Assembly (NCBI GenBank): GCA_019359325.1
Contig: JAHHHN010000002.1
Span: 372,001-436,000, forward strand
Origin: Mojavia pulchra JT2-VF2
Lineage (GTDB): Bacteria; Cyanobacteriota; Cyanobacteriia; Cyanobacteriales; Nostocaceae
Length of the DNA stretch: 64,000 bases
Reading direction: 5' to 3'
Shown here: piece by piece, positions 56,191 through 64,000 of the stretch
Position numbering within the stretch: position 1 is the first letter of the stretch
Layout of the letters: each line of letters starts with the position of its first letter
The notes under the pieces: model-generated
Told to the model about the DNA's origin: nothing
The model's database searches: none
The model's input: only the letters and a program-made list of their open reading frames with translations
Position numbers and translations under genes: made by a program

Positions 56191-56961
56191 ATGTCTTTTA
56201 TCGATGAAAGTAATCATGTCAATGTATTGATTGTGGGAGCTAGCCAAGGCATTGGTTTGGGTTTCGTGAAAAGATTGCTGACAGATGACAGAATAGCCAA
56301 AATTTATGCAACTTATCGCCAACAAGAATCAGCGGGTGAATTAATAGCTTTAGAAAACAAATATCCTGAGCAATTAATATGTTTGCCGCTGGATATTACT
56401 GAAGAGTTGCAGATTTGTGAATGTGTACAGAAAATACGTACCCAAGTTAACAAGCTGCACTTGGTAGTCAACTGTGTAGGAATTTTACATGACGAGACTT
56501 TACAACCAGAAAAAAGCTTAAGACAGCTAAATTCAGAAAATTTATTACGCTACTTTCAAATTAACAGTATTGGGGCTGTATTGTTAGCTAAACACTTATT
56601 ACCTCTATTCAAACATGGAGAACGTAGTGTGTTTGCTAGTATTTCTGCCAAGATTGGTAGTATTGGCGATAACCAACTTGGTGGCTGGTATGGTTATCGT
56701 GCTTCTAAAGCTGCACTGAATATGTTTATGCGAACAGCAGCAATTGAGTACAGCAGAAGCAGTCCTAAAACTTTGGTAGTGACGTTACATCCTGGTACAA
56801 CCGATACACGGCTTTCTCGTCCGTTTCAGGGAAATGTACCAAAAGAAAAGTTATTTTCGATAGAACGCACCGTTACCCAATTGCTGAGTGTCATCGAACA
56901 ACTTCAGGAAGGCGATAGTGGGCAATTTTTCTCGTGGGATGGGAGTCGGTTGCCTTGGTAG
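56191..56961 (+). CDS. Short-chain dehydrogenase/reductase
   Basis: 256 residues, classical SDR fold. NAD(P) motif VGASQGIGLGF at 15-25; the catalytic Ser lies in FASISAKIG and Tyr-x3-Lys in YRASKAAL. It resembles the C-factor (CsgA) type group. Substrate unknown. A plus-strand hypothetical gene follows 50 bases later and may be cotranscribed. Confidence 0.88.
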   Translation: MSFIDESNHVNVLIVGASQGIGLGFVKRLLTDDRIAKIYATYRQQESAGELIALENKYPEQLICLPLDITEELQICECVQKIRTQVNKLHLVVNCVGILHDETLQPEKSLRQLNSENLLRYFQINSIGAVLLAKHLLPLFKHGERSVFASISAKIGSIGDNQLGGWYGYRASKAALNMFMRTAAIEYSRSSPKTLVVTLHPGTTDTRLSRPFQGNVPKEKLFSIERTVTQLLSVIEQLQEGDSGQFFSWDGSRLPW

Positions 56962-57011
56962 CTGCGTTACGCTGGTGCTAATGAAACCTATATCACTTGT
57001 AACCAAAGCGT

Positions 57012-57341
57012 ATGAAGTTTTTTGTTCCAGCAGCTAAGGATGATGTCAAAGCGGAGCAGGTATATAGCGCTATTGCTAATTCTGTCAAAGCACCAGTAAC
57101 CGAAAACCGGATTTGGAAGTTACGCTGGCGTCACACCGAAATAGATATGGAATGCGAGGTAGGAAAACCTTTACCATCCTATTTTTCAACAGGAAAAGAA
57201 CTGGTGCTTGCAATCTTTGATTGTGAAAACTTGTATAAAATTTGTACTCTTAGCCGTGGAGGAGTAAAGGGAGAGCCTATCTTGGCTGCAAAAAACTCTC
57301 ACTCTTCAGCAACGTATTTTTCAGAGAATGTCAACAACTGA
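57012..57341 (+). CDS. Hypothetical protein, 109 residues
   Basis: Soluble, no signal peptide, no recognised family. The N-terminus (MKFFVPAAKDDVKAEQVYSA) and the stretch WRHTEIDMECEVGKPLPSYF are mixed alpha/beta. It lies 50 bases after the short-chain dehydrogenase on the same strand; link unknown. No strong ribosome-binding site, but the frame is the only long one. Confidence 0.6.
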   Translation: MKFFVPAAKDDVKAEQVYSAIANSVKAPVTENRIWKLRWRHTEIDMECEVGKPLPSYFSTGKELVLAIFDCENLYKICTLSRGGVKGEPILAAKNSHSSATYFSENVNN

Positions 57342-57658
57342 CTTTGCATTTAAATCGGTAACTCGCCTCATATTGTGGTTAAAAAAAGCGATAGCCTATT
57401 TGATAAATGTGTAGTGGTTCATCGTATTAATTATGAGGAGATTGAGGAACAAACGGCGAAGTACGCAAAGTACACGAAGAAAGAGAAAGAAGAAAATAAA
57501 TTGAATAGTTAGTTTACCTCACAAAATTAATGTGATAGATCAGTAGATTATACCAATTTGAAAAAAGACGACAATTTTGTGATTTCCATAAGGTTACAAA
57601 GCGAAAAAAGTATTAATGATTTAGGAGGTCTAGCATTGAGGATTGGAAAGGCAATAAC
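57342..57658. other. Intergenic stretch between convergent genes
   Basis: About 320 AT-rich bases. It contains GCGAAGTACGCAAAGTACACGAAG near 57458-57481, a direct-repeat word common between genes in such genomes, here quoted only in part. No gene seen. Confidence 0.35.
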
Positions 57659-60600
57659 TTATTTATTAGAAGTAGATGCGATCGCCTCAATTAATACTTC
57701 TGGATCAACTGGTTTGGAGATATACAATTGAAACCCTGCTTCCAAAGCTTTTTGTTGATTAATCTCCCCGGCATAGGCAGTTAAGGCGATCGCTGGGATG
57801 TGTCCTCCTTGTTCTGGTGGCATGGCTCTAATCTGACGTAGCAATGCGTAGCCATCGATTTCTGGCATCCCAATATCAGCTAGTAAAATATCGGGCACTT
57901 TTTGATTGAGTGCCTGTAGTGCCTCTCGTGCAGAGGCTACGCAGATAACGGTAGCACCCGCTTCCTCTAAAATGAAAGCGGCTAATTCCAAGTTGTCTAC
58001 TTCGTCATCCACGGCTAAAACCTGAATTCCCCGCAAAGTCTGCGTGCTTTGTGTCAATGTTTTTGCCTCCGTTGTGGAAGTCGGTGTGAATAGCAGTGGT
58101 AATCTGAGTGTAAAGGTAGCTCCCTGTTCTTCTCCAGGGCTTTCAGCTTTAATAGTTCCTCCATGCAGTTCTACAATGTGGCGGGCGATCGCTAGTCCTA
58201 ACCCTAAACCGCCAAAGGTGCGAGTAATACTACTATCAGCTTGACGGAAGTAATCGAAGACATAAGGTAAAAATTCAGAACTGATACCTTTACCGGTGTC
58301 TTTGACTTGAATTTGAGCGTATAAATCAATTGTCTCTAATTCAACTTCAACTTTACCCCCTGTAGGAGTGAATTTCACCGCATTCGAGAGCAAATTCCAT
58401 AAAACTTGCTGCAAACGAGCCGCATCGCCTAAAACTTTAGCTTCATCCGATGCAAAATTAATTTGAATTTGAATAGCTTTGGCTTCGGCAGCTAAACGTA
58501 CCGTTTCAATAGCCGCTTCAATAACCGCTTTTAAGTTAACCTGACAAGAATTTAAAGTCAGCTTGCCTTGTAAAATGCGAGAAATATCCAGCAGATCTTC
58601 AATCAATTCGGCTTGTAACTTGGCGTTGCGCTCGATGGTTTCTAGGGCTAATGCTGTTTTATCAGTATTAAGTTTGCCGTTTCGCAGCAATTTAGCCCAA
58701 CCCAAAATCGGATTTAGTGGTGTTCGCAGTTCGTGAGAAAGGACAGCGAGAAATTCATCTTTCGTCCGGTTTGCTGCTTCAGCTGTGGCTCTAGCAAATT
58801 GTTCGGCTTCGTAAAGTTGGGCACGGGCGATCGCACCAGCAGCTTGCTGACATAAAGCCAAAATAAACGCTCGCTGATCTTGATTCAGGGAAGAAAATTC
58901 ACTAAAGCCAAGGGTGATTCCTCCCACTGCTCGACCCTCAACCATCAGAGGTAAGGATATCCAAGTGGTGTAATTATAGCTAGCATAGGTATCTACCAAG
59001 TGAGGATAGCGACTGACTCGCTCATCTGTCGATTCTTCCCAAATAGGTTGCCCACTACGTATAGCGTCTGATAGAGGATTTGATGACGCAATTGCAACCC
59101 GACGCCATATCTTAACGATATCTGCTTGGAAACCAACAGAGTGGATGATTTCAAATTCGCTGCCATTCTCACACACAACTGCCACTAAAGCAGCGGCGGC
59201 ATTAAGTACAGCAAGGCTCTGTTCTACAATTACCTCGGCGACTTGAGTGGGTGTCAGCGATTCTGATAGGGCGGCTGTAACCAACTGTAGACGAGCGCTA
59301 CGATCGGCAGTTTGCTCGGCTTGTTGCCGTGCTAGTCTTGCCTGTTGATAAAGTCGAGCATTAGCGATCGCCATCGCTGCCCGGTCTGCTATATCTTGTA
59401 ATAACCTTGGATGGTCATTGCTATAAGGATATCCAGGTTGCTCCCGTGAAATGCCCAGTGTGCCAATGATTTGTTCTTGCACTTTCAACGGTACAATCAA
59501 CAGACTGTAAATGCCAAAGCGATCTAAATAAGGCAAATATTCTTGGTTCACAGAATCCCGAATCTGCTCCTGTGATACAACTGGCAAGAATATCGTCTCA
59601 CCTGTCTGTGCCACTCGTCCCGCCATCCCATCAGTGATATGACGCGGATGCTCTAGCAGTTCACCAAGAAATTCCCGCACTTCTGGATTGATATGGTAAA
59701 ACGAAACAGTCTCTAGCCATTGTTTATCTTCAGATAACAAACTTAAAACACATGAATCACCTGTCAAATCGCTAATTAGCCGGGTGATTGTGTCTAACAC
59801 AGTTTGCAAGTCTAACCTCGCTGCGGCAAAAGTTTGCGATGCCAAAGCTAGAAGCTGTTCTCGTTGCTCGGTTCGTTTGCGCTCATCAATATCTGTTGCT
59901 GCTCCTAACCAGCCAACGATACTGCCATTTTCGGCTTTAATCGGAACGATTTTATTTAAGTGCCAGTGATAAACACCATCAAACCTTCTGATTCGGATCT
60001 CTATTGAGTAGGCATTGCCGTCTATTAACGCCTCAGTCCACCGCTTAAGAATTAAAGGAAGATCATCAGAATCAAAAGCCTGTTGCCAGCCGTTACCTTG
60101 GGTTTGCTCTAGGGTTAGCCCAGTGTAGTCAATCCAACTTTGATTGCAGTAATTAGTAACACCATCGGCATCAGTCATACATACAAGTTGCGGCAAAGAT
60201 TCTGCCAAAGAGCGATAGCGTTCTTGGCTCAACCGCACAGCTTCCTCGGCTTGTTTGCGCTCGGTAATATCTAGATACGCCCCAATTACACCTCTGACTT
60301 TGCCCTCCTCGTCCCAAATCGGAACTGCCCTGCCATAGATATACCGCACTACGCCATCTTCAAAGACAATTTCTGCTTCTTCGCATACCTCTTGTCCAGT
60401 TTGTCCGGCTTTTTGCAAGGATAATTCTTGTGGTGGGACTTCTTGACCATTTCGCTGCGTCTTAAACTTGAAGGGATACACGCCATCTTTAGGCGTGGCG
60501 GTAGCAACTGAACCAGGCCTTGCCCGGATCAACTCATAGGCAGCCCGGTTCACAGTTACCTGATGGCACTCAGGATCGTGGGCAAGCCAAACAGCAACTG

Positions 60601-62152
60601 GGGCAACTTCCATGAAAGCTTCTAATTCTTGTGCCCGTGCCCTTGCCTGTGTCTCGCTTGCTTTTAGGGCTGCTTCTGCTCGTTTGCGGACAGTAATATC
60701 ATGGGAGATGCCTATGACTTGACGAGGTGAGCCGTTCTCGGTACGAGTGAAGATTAAATCCCGGCTCCAAAGCCAGCGCCATTCCCCGTTGCTATGCTGC
60801 ATCCGATACTCCCGCTCAATGATTTCCCCATCTTCTGCATGATGAAAGCGCTCTATGTGGGCAGCAAGCGTGGCGAAATCGTCTGGATGCATGAGTTGGG
60901 CAAATAACTGATTGCCTATTGCTTGCACTTGTGCGGGAGTGTAACCCAGAAGTTCACCTATCTGCCGATTTACGTAGACATTGCGCTGCTCAATCAGATC
61001 GTAAATGTATAAAATACCAGGCGTGGCATCAGCAACTTGTTGAATGAAGCGTTGGTTTTGCTGGAGTTGCACCTCGATTTGCTGGCGATCGCGGAGCGCA
61101 GCTTGCTGTTCTCCAATATCCTGAAACACCATGACGCAGGTTGCCGGGTGATCGTGCATTGCAGGTAAGATATCAGCATGGACAAGCAGTGAGTAAACGC
61201 CTGTCGGTGTGTGCCAGTTAATCTGTGCTTTGTGAATTTTTTCCCCTCTTGCTACCCTGGCTGTCGGCAGTTGATCGGGTGGGATAAATTGTCCTGTAGC
61301 ATCGGTGCAGTAAAACTCTGCATTATACTCTCTAGCAAAGCGATCGCTAGCAATTTCACCTCCTGCCATTTCATTTGCAGCTTGATTCGAGAAAATGAAG
61401 CAAGCTGTCTCTGGTTCAATAAACACTAGGGGGATGGGCAACAGATTCAGTACTGCCTCTAGCCATTGGCGTTGATTTGCTACTTCTTGTGCCTGCTGTT
61501 CGAGTAATTGTTCCAATTGCTTGCGGTCATTAATATCGGTGCAAGTACCAAACCACCTTATAATCTTGCCTGTGCGATCGCGTTCGGGAGTAGCACGTGT
61601 CAAATGCCACCGATAGGAGCCATCTGCAATTTTCAAACGGCACTCTATCTGGTAATTGTTACCTGTAGTCAGCGTTGCTATCCAGGCATTGATGCATTGC
61701 GGTAAATCATCGGGATGAACCAGTGCCTGCCAACCTTTTGCAACTATTTGTTCCAAGTTAATGCCAAAGGCAATAAAAGCTTGCTGATTGAAATACTCCC
61801 ATTCACCAGTAGCTTTACACGTCCAAACTATTTGGGGAATAACATCAATAATTTGGCGAAACCGTTCTTCAGTTTGATGCTGAACTTCTCCATCTCGCCG
61901 ATCATCTTCCGCATCCATATTGGGGTTTGGGGCTGCCGCAATTTTACTGTTGCGTTCGCCTAACTCGTTGCCAGCAGAACTCGATTCCAAGCTCCGAGCA
62001 TAGCGTTCCACCAGCTCAGAACGGGAAATGCCGCGTTGACTCGCCTCCTGCTTCAGAATCTGCCAAGCTGTTTGAGTCAGCGATAGATTAACTGCTTGCT
62101 TCGATTCCGATCCCCAATTGTGAGTAAATTTACCACTTCTATCACGCTTCAC
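57659..62152 (-). CDS. Hybrid sensor kinase: RHH-like, five PAS, two GAF, HisKA-HATPase, REC
   Basis: 1497 residues, no membrane span. Residues 1-55 (VNLSLTQTAWQILKQEASQR, then GISRSELVERYARSLES) resemble a ribbon-helix-helix unit. PAS domains lie at about 90-215, 230-350, 365-490, 505-635 and 645-765 (HPDD and Y/W-R-W/F motifs). GAF domains are at about 780-930 and 950-1100, neither with a bilin Cys-His pair. Kinase core: His1140 in LSHELRTPLNPI, NLLSNAVKFTPTGG and GLGLGLAIARHIVE. C-terminal receiver (about 1370-1495) with Asp in ILLADIGMP. Signal unknown. The N-terminal fusion is unusual. Confidence 0.92.
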   Translation of the reverse strand: MKRDRSGKFTHNWGSESKQAVNLSLTQTAWQILKQEASQRGISRSELVERYARSLESSSAGNELGERNSKIAAAPNPNMDAEDDRRDGEVQHQTEERFRQIIDVIPQIVWTCKATGEWEYFNQQAFIAFGINLEQIVAKGWQALVHPDDLPQCINAWIATLTTGNNYQIECRLKIADGSYRWHLTRATPERDRTGKIIRWFGTCTDINDRKQLEQLLEQQAQEVANQRQWLEAVLNLLPIPLVFIEPETACFIFSNQAANEMAGGEIASDRFAREYNAEFYCTDATGQFIPPDQLPTARVARGEKIHKAQINWHTPTGVYSLLVHADILPAMHDHPATCVMVFQDIGEQQAALRDRQQIEVQLQQNQRFIQQVADATPGILYIYDLIEQRNVYVNRQIGELLGYTPAQVQAIGNQLFAQLMHPDDFATLAAHIERFHHAEDGEIIEREYRMQHSNGEWRWLWSRDLIFTRTENGSPRQVIGISHDITVRKRAEAALKASETQARARAQELEAFMEVAPVAVWLAHDPECHQVTVNRAAYELIRARPGSVATATPKDGVYPFKFKTQRNGQEVPPQELSLQKAGQTGQEVCEEAEIVFEDGVVRYIYGRAVPIWDEEGKVRGVIGAYLDITERKQAEEAVRLSQERYRSLAESLPQLVCMTDADGVTNYCNQSWIDYTGLTLEQTQGNGWQQAFDSDDLPLILKRWTEALIDGNAYSIEIRIRRFDGVYHWHLNKIVPIKAENGSIVGWLGAATDIDERKRTEQREQLLALASQTFAAARLDLQTVLDTITRLISDLTGDSCVLSLLSEDKQWLETVSFYHINPEVREFLGELLEHPRHITDGMAGRVAQTGETIFLPVVSQEQIRDSVNQEYLPYLDRFGIYSLLIVPLKVQEQIIGTLGISREQPGYPYSNDHPRLLQDIADRAAMAIANARLYQQARLARQQAEQTADRSARLQLVTAALSESLTPTQVAEVIVEQSLAVLNAAAALVAVVCENGSEFEIIHSVGFQADIVKIWRRVAIASSNPLSDAIRSGQPIWEESTDERVSRYPHLVDTYASYNYTTWISLPLMVEGRAVGGITLGFSEFSSLNQDQRAFILALCQQAAGAIARAQLYEAEQFARATAEAANRTKDEFLAVLSHELRTPLNPILGWAKLLRNGKLNTDKTALALETIERNAKLQAELIEDLLDISRILQGKLTLNSCQVNLKAVIEAAIETVRLAAEAKAIQIQINFASDEAKVLGDAARLQQVLWNLLSNAVKFTPTGGKVEVELETIDLYAQIQVKDTGKGISSEFLPYVFDYFRQADSSITRTFGGLGLGLAIARHIVELHGGTIKAESPGEEQGATFTLRLPLLFTPTSTTEAKTLTQSTQTLRGIQVLAVDDEVDNLELAAFILEEAGATVICVASAREALQALNQKVPDILLADIGMPEIDGYALLRQIRAMPPEQGGHIPAIALTAYAGEINQQKALEAGFQLYISKPVDPEVLIEAIASTSNK

Positions 62153-62333
62153 TCAGGTACTGCCCGTATACCTATATGGCTGAGATTATTAAATCATATA
62201 GCTAATTTTTTTAAATCTGACTATTTTCCTTGAATGAATCTACCTTAAGAAGGACTACAAACCCTAAGCGTAACTGAGCAAGAGATGAGGGGGTAGGGGA
62301 GCAGGGGAGCAGGGGAAGAGTTATAACTGGAAG

Positions 62334-62669
62334 CATCTCCCTCAAAGACTCATTCATCTCCCTCAAAGACTCATTCATCTCCCTCAGAGCCTTGTTCATC
62401 TCCCTCAAAGACTCATTCATCTCCCTCAAAGACTCATTCATCTCCCTCAAAGACTCATTCATCTCCCTCGAAGGCTCATTCATCTCCCTCAAAGGCTCAT
62501 TCATCTCCCTCAAAGACTCATTCATCTCCCTCAAAGACTCATTCATCTCCCTCAAAGACTCATTCATCTCCCTCAAAGACTCATTCATCCACCTCAAAGA
62601 CTCATTCATCTCCCTCAAAGACTCATTCATCTCCCTCAAAGACTCATTCATCTCCCTCAAAGACTCATT
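62334..62669. repeat. 21-bp minisatellite, 16 copies
   Basis: Sixteen tandem copies, exactly 336 bases, of a 21-base unit that begins CATCTCCCTCAAAGACTCA and ends TT. Units 3, 7, 8 and 13 have small changes. Because 21 is a multiple of 3, both strands stay open: the minus strand encodes repeated Leu-Arg-Glu-Met-Asn-Glu-Ser, the plus strand Phe-Ile-Ser-Leu-Lys-Asp-Ser. It lies between the start of the large kinase and the acyltransferase. Confidence 0.95.
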
Positions 62670-62869
62670 AATCAGTCTTAAGACTTACGCATTCGCTACG
62701 AAAAACAATGTGACGATGATGGATGAATACTTGCCAAGAATTTTATCTGTCATCTATGGTAATGTATCGCCAGCAGAGGCGATCGCACCCTGCAATATTA
62801 AGAGCTAGGTCTTACAGTTTATAACCATAGATTGGTTAAAACTTTCGGATCAAGAAGTAAGATTTTTTT

Positions 62870-63907
62870 ATGAACAATGAGGGTATTAATAACAATAATT
62901 CTAGTGATGTTGTTCCTCAAGACCGCACTGATGGAGTAGATTCCCCAAAGAAAACAGCCGAATTGCAAACTAGCCATCAGCAGGAAAATAGAACACAATC
63001 ACACACCATACCGCCCTTGACTGCTGCAACCATCAACAGGGTGCAAGAGGGTTTGGCTGCGGCCATTGATCCTGCTGTTCGGCAGACGATTGAAGAAGCT
63101 CTCAAAGACTTGGCAGTAATTAATTCAGAGTATCGGGAACCCAGAGCTAACGGTGGGTTGCGGCGCTTTGTATTGCGATCGCTCATTCACGGTTTATTCC
63201 GGGTGCGGGTAGAATATCAAGAAAGGCTGCCTCAAGAACCTGCAATTTTGGCTGTCAACCATCTGCACCATATCGACCCATTCCTTCTACTAGGCGAACT
63301 TCCCGCCCAACCTTACTACTACATCTTGGGTGATGCTCGCACCCTTTATAACAAGTGGTGGAAGCGCCTCATCCTTGGGTTTGCCGGAGGTGTCATTCCT
63401 TTAGAACGGATTTGGAAAGAAGAAATTGCTGTGATTGCAGAGGCGAAAGCCGGACGGCAAGACCTTGTTGAGTTGGCTACAGCTATTGAAGAGAATGTAC
63501 CCACTGGTGGAGATATACAAACACTACGACAGATAGACCGCATTGTTCTAGCACTTTTAGCTCGTGGTGATGGCATAGTTCTGTTTCCAGAAGGGCGACT
63601 AGGAGACACTGAAGGCAAGTTACACCTCCCCCTCAAGCGAGGAACTGTGATTTACGCCCTACGAGCTGGTGTACCGATAGTACCAGTGGCTTTAATTGGC
63701 ACTCATGACCTTTATCTGGGAAAAGAGTTAACTATTCGCTTTGGTCAACCATTATCTTGTTCTGCAACCTCCATACCGAAGCGACAGGAAGTAGATGCAG
63801 TTTTATCAGCATTAGAGAACGCAATGCTCGCTCTGTTACCAAAAGACTATCAGGAACCAAGGGGAATAAAGCTGTTTCGTAGTTTCCTCAATCATATGTT
63901 TTGGTAA
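62870..63907 (+). CDS. PlsC-type 1-acylglycerol-3-phosphate acyltransferase family protein
   Basis: 345 residues. A disordered N-terminus (1-60) and a helical part (55-85) precede the acyltransferase domain. The catalytic H-x4-D motif is in NHLHHIDPF, and the LFPEGRLGD motif binds glycerol phosphate. PVALIGTHDLYLG is the fourth block. Likely membrane-associated by amphipathic helices. It transfers acyl groups to a lysophospholipid or a related acceptor; the exact acceptor is unknown. Larger than classic PlsC (about 240), with N-terminal extension. Confidence 0.88.
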   Translation: MNNEGINNNNSSDVVPQDRTDGVDSPKKTAELQTSHQQENRTQSHTIPPLTAATINRVQEGLAAAIDPAVRQTIEEALKDLAVINSEYREPRANGGLRRFVLRSLIHGLFRVRVEYQERLPQEPAILAVNHLHHIDPFLLLGELPAQPYYYILGDARTLYNKWWKRLILGFAGGVIPLERIWKEEIAVIAEAKAGRQDLVELATAIEENVPTGGDIQTLRQIDRIVLALLARGDGIVLFPEGRLGDTEGKLHLPLKRGTVIYALRAGVPIVPVALIGTHDLYLGKELTIRFGQPLSCSATSIPKRQEVDAVLSALENAMLALLPKDYQEPRGIKLFRSFLNHMFW

Positions 63908-64000
63908 AGAATTATTTCTCTAAAAAGTTTGTCATTTTGAAATTAGATGTGCCTTCCCAACAATGGTTCAAACATGCGTTAATTCTGGCATCTGGTAGCT

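Noticed and set aside
62392-62808. Plus-strand Phe-Ile-Ser-Leu-Lys-Asp-Ser repeat protein
   Set aside because: An effect of the 21-base repeat being open in several frames; the minus-strand reading has the better heptad, so I did not list either as a gene.
63937-64000. TTG-started frame running off the right edge (LDVPSQQWFKHALILASGS)
   Set aside because: Only 21 codons visible and no clear ribosome-binding site; too little to call.

Overview
The window is a piece of a filamentous, probably heterocyst-forming cyanobacterial chromosome (Nostoc, Tolypothrix or Calothrix type). Direct reasons are the many GCGATCGC (HIP1-type) octamers, a complete beta-carboxysome cluster, a psbI gene, NDH-1 CO2-uptake subunits, a cyanobacterial LptD-like DUF3769 protein, large PAS/GAF kinases and many dispersed hairpin repeats between genes. 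The genus is an inference. I found no rRNA, tRNA, CRISPR array, prophage or intact insertion sequence.

Layout. 1-8.9 kb: a coiled-coil protein cut by the left edge; an amidase coupled to a Crp/Fnr regulator; an opposing methyltransferase-cupin-unknown cluster; small membrane proteins; ilvC; an aldo/keto reductase; and a remnant of a DUF4349-like gene. 9-15 kb: a tandem-domain SagB-like flavoprotein, then a two-gene sensor module, a histidine kinase with a cyanobacteriochrome-like GAF domain followed by a REC-PAS-kinase hybrid. 15-21 kb: DUF3769/LptD-like protein, an unexplained 380-base stretch, psbI, a hexapeptide acyltransferase, and a 107-residue unknown preceded by two perfect inverted repeats. 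21.5-31.4 kb: glycogen phosphorylase, DUF429 protein, a secreted-type subtilase (S8-CBM6-RTX), trpS, a MetF-like protein and a Uma2 protein. 31.6-35 kb: two tandem STAND-like ATPases, the second with TPRs.

35-46.4 kb is the functional core: a CO2-concentrating island. The leftward operon ndhF4-ndhD4-cupB (CO2 uptake and hydration at the thylakoid NDH-1 complex) diverges from the rightward ccmK2-ccmK1-ccmL-ccmM-ccmN-ccmO cluster (carboxysome shell, scaffold, gamma-carbonic anhydrase and encapsulation), followed by an RbcR/CmpR-type LysR regulator. CcmM carries an internal ribosome-binding site and GTG start for the short, Rubisco-condensing form. CO2 hydration, bicarbonate handling and Rubisco packaging are thus encoded side by side with a likely regulator.

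46.5-64 kb: MuiA-like protein, Tat-exported PhoX/DUF839 protein, a second Uma2 gene, an EEP-family membrane protein, an ISAs1 transposase relic, small secreted or orphan proteins (one is a bare signal peptide), mnmE, a short-chain dehydrogenase, a 1497-residue hybrid kinase with an N-terminal ribbon-helix-helix-like segment, a 16-copy 21-bp minisatellite that encodes an ideal heptad coiled coil, and a PlsC-type acyltransferase. The best candidates for something undescribed are the tandem STAND ATPases, the heptad minisatellite, the cyanobacteriochrome kinase pair and the unexplained stretch next to psbI.
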